Assembly (NCBI GenBank): GCA_030019475.1 | Contig: JASEER010000022.1 | Location: forward strand, 1-39,071 | DNA: 39,071 nucleotides | Source of the DNA: Thermoanaerobacterales bacterium | GTDB lineage: Bacteria; Bacillota; Desulfotomaculia; Desulfotomaculales; JASEER01 | Reading direction: 5' to 3' | In this document: positions 7,544 to 14,663 of the stretch, piece by piece | Layout: each line of letters opens with the position of its first letter | Numbering within the stretch: the first letter of the stretch is position 1 | The notes under the pieces: model-generated | Told to the model about the DNA's origin: nothing | The model's database searches: none | The model's input: the letters and a program-made list of their open reading frames with translations, nothing else | Made by a program: the position numbers and the translations under genes

Positions 7544-8021
7544 AGCAACAACCTCCTTTGACTCCGGTGAGGGCACCGACAAGCAGTTCCAGACTTTCCA
7601 GCACCGGCCGCCGTTTGTCCGGCGGCAGCTGTTCCAGCACGGCGCGGTTGTAGGCCTGCATGTTCCGGTCGATGGCCGCGGCCAGCTCACGGCCCTTGTC
7701 CGATGGGGACAGCAGGGTTCTCCGCCTGTCGGCGGGGTCGGCGTCCCGCAGGACAAGACCCTGCTGCACCAAGCCGTCCGCGATACGGCTGACGGTGCTC
7801 AGGTCCAGCCCCAGGACCGGGGAGATCTCACTCGGGGAGACCCCCTTCTCCCCCCGGCGGGCGACCTCCAGCAGCAGGTGGCACTGGGACAGGGTTATCC
7901 CGCAACAGCCCACCTCCCCCTTTTCCAGGAACTGCATGGCCCGGACAAGATCGACCGTCAGCCGGCGCAACTCGGCGGCCATTCGATCCAGCTCCGTCGT
8001 CACCGCTTTCACCTGCCTCAA
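7536..8021 (-). CDS. MarR-family regulator with cysteine clusters, probable arsenic-responsive repressor
   Basis: A 161-residue winged-helix regulator of the MarR family: SPSEISPVLGLDLSTVSR forms the recognition region and DADPADRRRTLLSPSDKG the wing. Unusually it carries Cys39-Cys40 and Cys47 (GCCGITLSQCH) just ahead of the DNA-binding domain and three consecutive cysteines at the C-terminus (158-160). Because it is co-transcribed with, and overlaps, the arsenite methyltransferase gene, these thiols may bind As(III); that is an inference. The TTG at 8021 has AAGGA upstream; a GTG four codons later, after TTGAGGCAG, is an alternative start. A weak promoter-like pair and the palindrome TGTATACA lie upstream in 8040-8085. 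Confidence 0.8.
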   Translation of the reverse strand: MRQVKAVTTELDRMAAELRRLTVDLVRAMQFLEKGEVGCCGITLSQCHLLLEVARRGEKGVSPSEISPVLGLDLSTVSRIADGLVQQGLVLRDADPADRRRTLLSPSDKGRELAAAIDRNMQAYNRAVLEQLPPDKRRPVLESLELLVGALTGVKGGCCCE

Positions 8022-8090
8022 CTTCCAGCCATCCTTACGGTTCTGAACGGGAATATGGTATCATGCAATAGTTGTATACAGCAAGTGTTG

Positions 8091-8186
8091 AGAATTTGGG
8101 GGACACCATACCGGATTATTATCCCGAGGGACACCGGGGGACTCCATGCCGGTAAACAATCGAGTATGGTGTCCCCTGATTTTCCA
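8091..8186. repeat. structured hairpin element, copy A
   Basis: Terminal inverted repeats GGGGGACACCATAC (8098-8111) and GTATGGTGTCCCC (8164-8176) enclose two smaller hairpins, GGAT-TATT-ATCC and CCCG-N8-CGGG. The first 40 or so bases are identical to copy B at 9882-9973. It is about 80-95 bases long, contains no gene, and resembles a MITE or a REP-type palindrome mobilised in trans. Confidence 0.8.
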
Positions 8187-8195
8187 AGAAGTAAG

Positions 8196-8232
8196 TTGCA
8201 TTTCCAGGAATAGCGTGTTATCATTTAGTAAC
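8196..8232 (+). promoter_or_regulatory. promoter and candidate operator of the MqsR/MqsA-like pair
   Basis: TTGCAT (8196-8201) and TATCAT (8219-8224) are spaced by 17 bases. The imperfect palindrome GTTATCATTTAGTAAC (8217-8232) covers the -10 box. Its spacing and A/T core recall the palindromes bound by MqsA upstream of mqsRA in E. coli, which would fit autoregulation by the downstream HTH antitoxin. Confidence 0.5.
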
Positions 8233-8254
8233 AATATATAAAGGGGAGAGACCC

Positions 8255-8608
8255 ATGCATATTTCACCCCGCCATATTATCGATAACTTTTTAGACGAGG
8301 TCAAAAGCCTTATACGGCAAGGTCTATTTGACATGGCTGTTGGCCCGGATGAACGGGCGGCGATGATCGCCCTCGGGCTACGCTCACAGTGGGAAGTTGC
8401 GGAATACATCGAGACCTTGGAAGCAGATGATTTTGCTGAAGGCCCTAAGCCAGACGACAATCCCCTTTTTGGAGGGTATGTTTGGGTGTTCGGCCCCGAA
8501 ATCGAGGGCAGCCAGTTTTACATCAAGCTAAAAGTAAGAGACCGCAGGCAGGTATTTTGTATGTCCTTTCATCCAGCGAAGTATCCCCTACGGTGCCCTT
8601 ACAGGTGA
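8255..8608 (+). CDS. MqsR-like toxin candidate
   Basis: The 117-residue protein has helices at its N-terminus followed by a beta-rich C-terminal half. The order YVWVFGPEIEGSQFYIKLKV and then FCMSFHPAKYPL matches the MqsR/RelE-type endoribonuclease pattern, in which a strand with YLKI is followed by a strand ending in SF. The assignment is by motif order and by context, not by strong similarity. The gene starts at an ATG after AAAGGGGAG, and is followed 55 bases later by a gene for an MqsA-like HTH protein, the toxin-first order seen in mqsRA. It would cleave mRNA in the cytoplasm when free of antitoxin. Another toxin family paired with a Panacea antitoxin is possible. Confidence 0.6.
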   Translation: MHISPRHIIDNFLDEVKSLIRQGLFDMAVGPDERAAMIALGLRSQWEVAEYIETLEADDFAEGPKPDDNPLFGGYVWVFGPEIEGSQFYIKLKVRDRRQVFCMSFHPAKYPLRCPYR

Positions 8609-8663
8609 CCCCCGACAGGCAATCCGAACCGATCAGGACCCACTTTAAGGAAGGTGATGCTAA

Positions 8664-9665
8664 ATGGAACGCTGGCGTTACTGCCCCCAATGCGATAGGG
8701 AAGCGAGGTTCGTTGTCGAAAACCGTACCGAGGACCATACCATAAGGGGCGAAAAGATACGGGTGGATCTACCCGTCCTGGTATGCTCGGTATGTGGCGT
8801 CGAGTTGTTCGACGAGGAGCTGACCGGGAGCGCGTTACGTGCCGCCTACGATGAGGTGCGGAGGCGGAAGGGTATGCCCTCCCCGGAGGAGTTAAAGGAA
8901 GTTCGCTCGCGCATGGGGCTTAGCCAGAGACAACTCGGCAAGCTCCTCGGATGGAGCCACATCACTATTCATCGCTATGAGAACGGTGGATTACCCAACG
9001 AGGCCCATGCCACGGTCCTGGAGTCTCTGATGAGGGACCATGGGTATGCGCTGCGGCTTCTGGAGAAGAACGCCTCCAACTTTACGCTCGAGGAACTGGC
9101 TGAATTGCGGAGCAAGTTAAACCGTTACTTGGGTACCGGCCAAGACTACGGTGCGGGGATGGGGCCGGTGCCGGCGCCTGACCTTGCGCGGGGTAACCGC
9201 CCTTTCTCCAAGACTAAGTTGGGGGGGATGATAGGCCTTTTTGCCCAAAGCGTGCCCGATCTTTTCAAAACCAAACTGTTCAAGCTTTTGTGGTATGCCG
9301 ACTTCCTGCACTTCAAACGTTACGGGCGCTCCATATCGGGGCTGTCTTATGTCCACCTTAATTGGGGGCCTGTTCCAACAGACTATAACCGGCTCTTGAG
9401 TGAACTTGAGCAACACGGCATGATCCGAGTTGAGCCGGTAGTTACGGGAGATTACAATGGGGAGGTGGTTGCGGCTTTAGGTGGGGTTGCTCTTGATTCA
9501 CTATCGGACGAGGAAAAAGACACGGTTCGAGCCGTTACGGATAGGTTTAAGTCTTGGTCTTCTAAGGATCTATCCGAGTACTCCCACGAGGAGAAAGGCT
9601 ATACGGCTACCGGCCATGGCGAAGCAATCAGTTATGACTTCGCAAAGGACTTGTCCCTTGATTAG
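8664..9665 (+). CDS. MqsA-like zinc-finger/HTH antitoxin fused to a Panacea (DUF4065) domain
   Basis: The 333-residue protein has three parts. Residues 1-50 form a zinc finger with CPQC (Cys7, Cys10) and CSVC (Cys41, Cys44). Residues about 74-130 form an XRE-type helix-turn-helix of the CxxCG/MqsA group (GLSQRQLGKLLGWSHITIHR). Residues about 185-290 carry a Panacea/SocA-like domain (KLFKLLWYADFLHFK, GPVPTDYNRLL). In the family the first two parts bind zinc and operator DNA, while Panacea domains are known as antitoxin modules able to neutralise unrelated toxins. The start is supported by TTAAGGAAGGTGA. It should neutralise the product of the preceding gene and repress the pair; which domain contacts the toxin is open. 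Confidence 0.85.
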   Translation: MERWRYCPQCDREARFVVENRTEDHTIRGEKIRVDLPVLVCSVCGVELFDEELTGSALRAAYDEVRRRKGMPSPEELKEVRSRMGLSQRQLGKLLGWSHITIHRYENGGLPNEAHATVLESLMRDHGYALRLLEKNASNFTLEELAELRSKLNRYLGTGQDYGAGMGPVPAPDLARGNRPFSKTKLGGMIGLFAQSVPDLFKTKLFKLLWYADFLHFKRYGRSISGLSYVHLNWGPVPTDYNRLLSELEQHGMIRVEPVVTGDYNGEVVAALGGVALDSLSDEEKDTVRAVTDRFKSWSSKDLSEYSHEEKGYTATGHGEAISYDFAKDLSLD

Positions 9666-9676
9666 CCGATCGCGGC

Positions 9677-9868
9677 CTCTTTGTTAACACCGTCACCGTC
9701 TTACCGCAAACGCTGCTCAACGTGGTGGCCGACGATCCTTCGGACGACCGCGTCCTGGAATGCGCCGGGGCGGCCGGCGCGGCATGCGTCGTGTCCGGTG
9801 ACTGTCACCTGCTTGAAGAGAACCAAAAGGCGGGCGTGCGCGTCATATTTGTGAAGTCCGTGAACTGA
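9677..9868 (+). pseudogene. PIN-domain toxin, C-terminal remnant
   Basis: A frame ending in TGA at 9868 reads VVADDPSDDRVLECAGAAG and then VVSGDCHLLEE, the central and C-terminal motifs of PIN_3 (COG1569) putative toxins, including the acidic residues of the active site. The N-terminal part with the first catalytic aspartate is missing and there is no start codon. It sits between the Panacea antitoxin gene and repeat copy B. Confidence 0.75.
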
Positions 9869-9881
9869 GGCGGGGAGTTTG

Positions 9882-9973
9882 AAATCAGGGGGACACCATA
9901 CCGGATTATTATCCCGAGGGACACCGGGGCCCCCATGCCGACAAATAATTGAGTATGGTGTCCCCCCAATTTT
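9882..9973. repeat. structured hairpin element, copy B
   Basis: Same element as copy A: left arm AATCAGGGGGACACCATAC ending at 9901, right arm GTATGGTGTCCCCCC starting at 9953, with the inner hairpins conserved. The right part has diverged from copy A more than the left. The remaining bases to 10063 hold nothing recognisable. Confidence 0.8.
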
Positions 9974-10063
9974 AAGGGGGCCGTGTTATTAGGTGGGATA
10001 TTTGGGGAGCGACGTGCGGTCTCCGGCAGGCCGGCGACCGGGCGAAATCTGCGGGCCCGTTGG

Positions 10064-12202
10064 TCAAACCGGGCAATCCCCCGCTATTACGGTCCGCGCC
10101 ACGCCGCCGTCGGTAGCCAGCCACAAGGAGTCCCCGTCCAGCAGCATGTAGTTCACCCCGCCTTCAAGAGGCGACAGGACGACCTGCTCCGTGGTGAGGC
10201 GCCCGCCCGCAATGCTGAACTTGAGGACACCGTCCTGGAACACGGCCCACGTCCCTCCTTCAGGGTCGATGTAGAAGATTCTGGAGCGCCCCAGGTCAGG
10301 CAGATCGTTTTCGCTGCGGATGACATTGTCCTGCCCGTCAACCGCCACAATGTACCCCCTGGACGTTTCGGTATCATTGCACAGCATGTACTGGTAATCG
10401 CCTTCCAGTTCGTAGATTACGTCCTCCACCCAGACGTTGCCTCCCAGCCGGTCGGACATCTCGCGCTGCTTGTTGTAGAGCGTGTGATGGTCAATGCCCT
10501 CCCGGTAGAAGAAGTTCCCCCCGAACCAGTTGTTTGTGCAGACTAAATGCCCGTCACCTGTAAGAATAACGATACGACTGTCGTTGTCCGAACCTGCGGG
10601 GGAGCACACAAAGAAGCGGTGAGCGCCGTCCTTTCTCTCCACCTTCACTACGGGACCGAAGATATAGTTTTGGGGATGGCTGAACTTTTGGGCCTTGCCC
10701 TCACGGTCAATGCGGTAGAGCGCGTCGCGTTCTGCAAACCATAGCCAACCGTCGAGAAAGAACGCCTTACCCCCATATCTGAAGGTTTTGGCGTTGCACT
10801 TGAAAACCAGGGGCTTTCGGCCTTCTTCCAGGCAGCAGAAATATCCGGAATCCCGGCTCACCAGGTAGCGCTGTCCGTTGGCGTTGGCAGAGTGGCCGTA
10901 TTCCTGTTTGTCCTTCAGCGCCTTCCTGCGCCCGTCTAAAGTCACCAGGTAGTCCCTGGTGGCATCAAGGCTTACGCGCTCGGTCACCAGCAGGAGCTTG
11001 TCTCCGTTGGGCTGGGGAACAAACCCGGCGATCCACCAGTTGCGGTCGACACCCTGTTCCTCCCCGATGACCTCCACCTGACCGTCAGGGAGCAGGTGCA
11101 AAAGCCTTCTCTGGATCATAAACGGATGCCAGCTCTCCGGCGGACAGAAATCGAGGAAAAGAACGAACCACTTGGTCCCGTCGCTGTCCACAAAGACTCT
11201 TTCAATCCGCCCCCCGTGGTTCCGGTCGATGTACGGGTTGAGGGCCGTGCACTCTTTGAACCCGCCGTCTTCCGTCCGGGAGTATGCTTTGCCCGATTCC
11301 CCGATCACCCACAGCACGCCGTCGCGGTCGACCGCCATCGACACGATCTTCTCCGGTGTGTCGGCAAACACCGCTTCCCCGTCGCCGGTCAGGTGCGCCA
11401 GCCGGCCGTCGTAGAGCCACTTTGCACCGTCCGGGGCCGTCGTCACCAGGCACTCCCGCGGTTCGTACGGGTCCCCGACCGTTTCGAAGCCGGATTCCCC
11501 GCCGGAAAACCGGACCAGGCCGGCGCCCGTCAACGCCCACTTCGTTCCGTCGGGGGTCGTTTCGACCAGCCTGATGCGGCTGTCGGGCAGGTCGCTGTTG
11601 AAGGTGGTGAACTGGACCATTTCTTGCGGGTTGGAGCGCGTGATGCGCAGGATGCCGCCCGTCGCGGTTCCGGCCCAGTAATACAGGTCGTCGGCAGCCA
11701 TGGAAGTGATCAGCGGCTGGCGCAGGTAGATGTCCCACCGGCGGCCCTCGTGGTCGGGATACTCAACGGGCGCGGCCCGGGCGGTGGGAAAAGAGAGGGT
11801 CACCACTCCCTGCCGGTAGGTGACCTGGTAATCCAGGAGTTCGGCCAGCGGCCTCAAGGGGACGTAAACCTGGTTCCCGTGCTTTACGGCGCCCCTGCTC
11901 AGGGGGACTTCCACCCCGCCCTTCCCCACGTAGTCCCGGCCGGGTACGATTTCCAGGGAGACGGCCATTCCGTCCCCGGACAGGTACAGCCGTTCATCTC
12001 CGGCATACTTATGTATCTCGAGACCGAGAGCCCGGCAAAACTGCGGCAACGGCACGAACAGTTGCCCGTCCCGGATTTGCGCACCGGAAATTGAATGCTC
12101 CCTGCCGTCCACCGCAAGCCTGATATCCTGCGCGGAGGCCGCGGGGGCATAGAAAAGTAATGCCGGCACAATCAGTAACCCGATGCCCCATTTTCTTCTC
12201 AT
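10064..12202 (-). CDS. secreted protein with copper-amine-oxidase-like N-terminal domain and propeller repeats
   Basis: The 712-residue protein starts with a signal peptide (MRRKWGIGLLIVPALLF, likely cut after ASA near residue 24). Residues about 27-145 match the copper amine oxidase N-terminal-like domain, common in extracellular proteins of Clostridia (GQLFVPLPQFCRALGLEI and QVYVPLRPLAELLDYQV). From about 150 to the end there are repeated blade-like segments of the two-component-regulator propeller type (TTPDGTKWALTGAGL, DSDGTKWFVLF, DPEGGTWAVFQDGV, LATDGGVA). No enzyme motif, membrane anchor or sorting signal is seen. The ATG follows GGGAGGGAGCGAA. It is transcribed alone, divergently from the second gntR operon; a fragment of a paralogue lies at 5320-5385. 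Its role outside the cell is unknown. Confidence 0.75.
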   Translation of the reverse strand: MRRKWGIGLLIVPALLFYAPAASAQDIRLAVDGREHSISGAQIRDGQLFVPLPQFCRALGLEIHKYAGDERLYLSGDGMAVSLEIVPGRDYVGKGGVEVPLSRGAVKHGNQVYVPLRPLAELLDYQVTYRQGVVTLSFPTARAAPVEYPDHEGRRWDIYLRQPLITSMAADDLYYWAGTATGGILRITRSNPQEMVQFTTFNSDLPDSRIRLVETTPDGTKWALTGAGLVRFSGGESGFETVGDPYEPRECLVTTAPDGAKWLYDGRLAHLTGDGEAVFADTPEKIVSMAVDRDGVLWVIGESGKAYSRTEDGGFKECTALNPYIDRNHGGRIERVFVDSDGTKWFVLFLDFCPPESWHPFMIQRRLLHLLPDGQVEVIGEEQGVDRNWWIAGFVPQPNGDKLLLVTERVSLDATRDYLVTLDGRRKALKDKQEYGHSANANGQRYLVSRDSGYFCCLEEGRKPLVFKCNAKTFRYGGKAFFLDGWLWFAERDALYRIDREGKAQKFSHPQNYIFGPVVKVERKDGAHRFFVCSPAGSDNDSRIVILTGDGHLVCTNNWFGGNFFYREGIDHHTLYNKQREMSDRLGGNVWVEDVIYELEGDYQYMLCNDTETSRGYIVAVDGQDNVIRSENDLPDLGRSRIFYIDPEGGTWAVFQDGVLKFSIAGGRLTTEQVVLSPLEGGVNYMLLDGDSLWLATDGGVARTVIAGDCPV

Positions 12203-12339
12203 TTCGCTCCCTCCCGTCGGTATTCAATAAACCCGGTATCGGCCCGGGGCGGCCGTTGTCGCCATTGGCAACCGGTCTAATGCTCTAAGTGATAAACCCC
12301 TTCATCTTACGATTTGTGACCTTTTGCCCAGGGGACTCC

Positions 12340-12368
12340 TTGACAGCCTGACGCCCGTACTGTATATA
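12340..12368 (+). promoter_or_regulatory. sigma-A type promoter of the second gntR-ABC operon
   Basis: TTGACA (12340-12345) and TATATA (12363-12368) are separated by 17 bases. Confidence 0.75.
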
Positions 12369-12384
12369 GTATATATACACAGTA
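12358..12384 (+). promoter_or_regulatory. dyad operator overlapping the -10 box
   Basis: TACTGTATATA and TATATACACAGTA form a near-symmetrical 27-base site with perfect outer arms TACTGT/ACAGTA. It covers the -10 box, as expected for autorepression by the YtrA-type regulator encoded next. It differs in sequence from the operator of the first gntR operon. Confidence 0.7.
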
Positions 12385-12399
12385 TGCAGGGCGGTGGTT

Positions 12400-12789
12400 A
12401 TGCAACTCCTCATCTCCCAGCACAACCCGGTGCCTCTCTACCAGCAGATCGTGGAGCAGGTCCGCGACCGGATCATGCGGGGGGAACTCGCCCCCGGTGA
12501 ACCTCTCCCCTCGATCCGCGAGCTGGCCCGGGAACTGGTGACCAGTGTAATCACCACCAAGCGCGCCTACCTGGAACTGGAGCGCGAAGGGCTCATCGTC
12601 ACCCGGCAGGGGGTGGGCAGCTTCGTGGCGGCGGTCGATCCCGCCGCCCTGGCGGCGGCGCGCCGGAAGGCGGCGCGGGAGCTTCTGCGCCGGGCGGTGG
12701 AGAGGGCGCGGGAGACGGGGGTAGGGGACCGGGACATCGCCCGGATGGTCGAAGAAATCCTGGCCGTGAAGGAAGGGGAGAAGGAATGA
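12400..12789 (+). CDS. GntR-family (YtrA-type) transcriptional regulator
   Basis: This 129-residue regulator has a GntR winged helix (VPLYQQIVEQVRDR, LPSIRELARELVTSVIT, REGLIVTRQGVGSFV) and a short helical tail, as in YtrA proteins. The ATG at 12400 is preferred; a GTG two codons upstream (12394) is in the same frame, and the ribosome site AGGGCGGTGG is weak and overlaps it. The stop overlaps the ATPase gene by four bases (ATGA). It most likely represses its own operon through the dyad at 12358-12384. It is a distant paralogue of the regulator at 4714-5106. Confidence 0.87.
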   Translation: MQLLISQHNPVPLYQQIVEQVRDRIMRGELAPGEPLPSIRELARELVTSVITTKRAYLELEREGLIVTRQGVGSFVAAVDPAALAAARRKAARELLRRAVERARETGVGDRDIARMVEEILAVKEGEKE

Positions 12790-13709
12790 GTGTTCATCCC
12801 GTGCCGCGGGAATGGGCGGAGGGCGATGCGCCGCCGGCCCTGCGCCTGGCCGGCGTCACCAAGCGCTACCCGGGCTTTGCCCTGCGGGATGTCGACCTGG
12901 AGTTGCCGCCGGGCCGGATCATGGGCCTGGTCGGGCCGAACGGCGCCGGGAAGAGCACCCTGATCAAGATCGTCCTCAACCTGGTCCGCCCGGACGCCGG
13001 GCGGGTGACGGTCTTCGGGCTGGACCACCGGGAGCGCGAGCCGGCGGTGAAGAGCCTGGTCGGCTACGTTCCGGAGGAGAACCGCCTCTACGAGGACCTG
13101 AGCGGTGCCTGGCTCGCCCGGTTTGTCTCCCGTTACTACCCCGCCTGGGACGACCGGCTGTTCGCGCGGTTGACCGCCGGGTTCAAGGTGCCCGTGGAGA
13201 AAAAGGTGCGGGAGCTTTCCAAGGGCAACCGCATGAAGCTCTCTGTGGCCCTCGCCCTGGCGCACCGGCCGCGGTTGGTCCTTCTCGATGAACCCACCTC
13301 CGGGGTCGACCCGGTGACGCGGCACGAATTGATGGAGGAACTCCTGGAGGTCATCATGGACGAAGAACGGGCGGTGCTTTTCTCGTCGCACATCACCGAA
13401 GACATAGAAAAGGTCGCCGATACGGTGACGTTCCTGGTCGACGGGCGGATCGCCCTGACCGGGGAGAAGGACGCGGTCACGGAGTCCTGGAAACGCCTCG
13501 CCTTCCGGCCGGCGGACGCCGCAGGGGCGGAAGCGGCCCGCGGGTTGTTCCCCTATGTCGTGATCCGGGACGGCGAGGTGACGGCGGTGACCGGAAGCTT
13601 CACGCCGGAGGTTCTGGCCGCGGCGCGGGAGTTGGCCGCGGGTCCGGTCCGGGTACAGCCCATGGGGCTGGAGGAGATTCTGTTGACGCTGGTGCGCGAG
13701 GGGGAATGA
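12786..13709 (+). CDS. ABC transporter ATP-binding protein
   Basis: A 307-residue ATPase with Walker A (GPNGAGKS, about 50-57), signature LSKGN, Walker B LVLLDEPTSGVDP and the H-loop in SSHITE. About 75 extra residues follow the nucleotide-binding domain, as in ABC-2 exporters of the YtrB/EcsA type. The signature has Asn where many proteins have Gln. It is coupled to the regulator gene by a four-base overlap and is followed four bases after its stop by the permease gene. The substrate is unknown; GntR-linked exporters of this kind often act on cell-envelope peptides or antibiotics. Confidence 0.88.
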   Translation: MSVHPVPREWAEGDAPPALRLAGVTKRYPGFALRDVDLELPPGRIMGLVGPNGAGKSTLIKIVLNLVRPDAGRVTVFGLDHREREPAVKSLVGYVPEENRLYEDLSGAWLARFVSRYYPAWDDRLFARLTAGFKVPVEKKVRELSKGNRMKLSVALALAHRPRLVLLDEPTSGVDPVTRHELMEELLEVIMDEERAVLFSSHITEDIEKVADTVTFLVDGRIALTGEKDAVTESWKRLAFRPADAAGAEAARGLFPYVVIRDGEVTAVTGSFTPEVLAAARELAAGPVRVQPMGLEEILLTLVREGE

Positions 13710-13713
13710 AGCG

Positions 13714-14376
13714 GTGTGGGGCTTGATTTATAAGGACTTCTACCAGCAGGCCCGGAACCTCGGGATCATGATCGTGATCACCCTGGTCCTGGTCGTCTAC
13801 GCGGCGGCGACCGGGGGCGGGGCCGGGGTCATAGCCGTCGTGGCGATCGTGGTGACCCTGAACTTCGTCCTCCGCAACGGTTACATTGAAGACCGCAACA
13901 ATGCCCTGTCCTTCCTGTCCACCCTGCCCATCGGGCCGCGTGTGATCGTCGCGGCGAAGTACGCGTCCACGGCGCTGGCCGCCCTGGGGATCGCCGTTTT
14001 CGGTGTGGTCGCGGCGCGCATGGTCGCCCTTTGGGGCCTGCCGGTCGTCGCCGCCTGGAGTGACCTTCTGCTCATGGGCCTGATCAGCGCCGCTATGGCC
14101 CTGGTCCTGGGCGGGGTATACCTGCTCCTCTTTTTCCGGCTGGGGTACGCGGGCGCCGGCACCTACACCAGGATCTTCATCGTTGTCCTGGCCTTTGCCG
14201 CGGTGGCCCTCGTGAAAGCAAACGGGAACCAACCCCTGTTACCCGGCATGCTCAAGGCGATGGCGGCCCTGCAACCGTTGCCCCCCGTGGCGCTTCTGGC
14301 GCTGGCGGCTGCGGTCTGGTACGGGTGCTCCTTCGCCCTGGCGGTCCGTGTCTTCTCCCGGCGGGAACCGGGATAG
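13714..14376 (+). CDS. ABC-2 type transporter permease
   Basis: The 220-residue protein has six predicted membrane helices (about residues 17-35, 38-55, 82-105, 115-145, 155-172 and 188-212) and begins with MWGLIYKDFYQQ, close to the ABC2_membrane_5 family. The GTG start at 13714 lies four bases after the ATPase stop, with the ribosome site inside the end of the ATPase gene (GAGGGGGAATGAAGC). It should pair with the ATPase encoded upstream. Nothing shows the direction or substrate. The operon ends here, and no clear terminator follows. Confidence 0.85.
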   Translation: MWGLIYKDFYQQARNLGIMIVITLVLVVYAAATGGGAGVIAVVAIVVTLNFVLRNGYIEDRNNALSFLSTLPIGPRVIVAAKYASTALAALGIAVFGVVAARMVALWGLPVVAAWSDLLLMGLISAAMALVLGGVYLLLFFRLGYAGAGTYTRIFIVVLAFAAVALVKANGNQPLLPGMLKAMAALQPLPPVALLALAAAVWYGCSFALAVRVFSRREPG

Positions 14377-14443
14377 GGGTAGACGTACGGGGCGAAAACC
14401 GCATTACACGGCCCGGCGGGTACCGCAGGGAACGCAAAGGGGT

Positions 14444-14587
14444 CTACCGGGACGATGCCTTTCCTGTAGCGGTGACGGCCATGTAATCCTTGATTTCGAT
14501 TAGCAGCCTGTGCGCGGCCTCGCTGCTTTCTTCGCAGGCCATCAACTTGACCGGGACCGAGGTATCCACGCAGACGAAATCACTCAC
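14444..14587 (-). pseudogene. VapC-like PIN toxin, N-terminal remnant, with antitoxin tail upstream
   Basis: From a GTG at 14587 the frame reads MSDFVCVDTSVPVKLMACEE and stops after 47 residues; DTSV is the N-terminal catalytic-aspartate motif of VapC-type PIN domains, and the rest of the domain is missing. Directly upstream (14661-14588) the same frame reads ALDRLRRLWEEMHAAGG, which looks like the tail of a Phd/YefM- or VapB-type antitoxin. Both are cut off by the SagB-type gene, whose stop is at 14664. The rest of the gap 14377-14443 holds nothing recognisable. Confidence 0.65.
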
Positions 14588-14663
14588 CCCGCCGGCCGCA
14601 TGCATTTCCTCCCACAGGCGCCGCAGGCGGTCGAGAGCCGCACGGGCGCCCTCGCGGTCTGCC

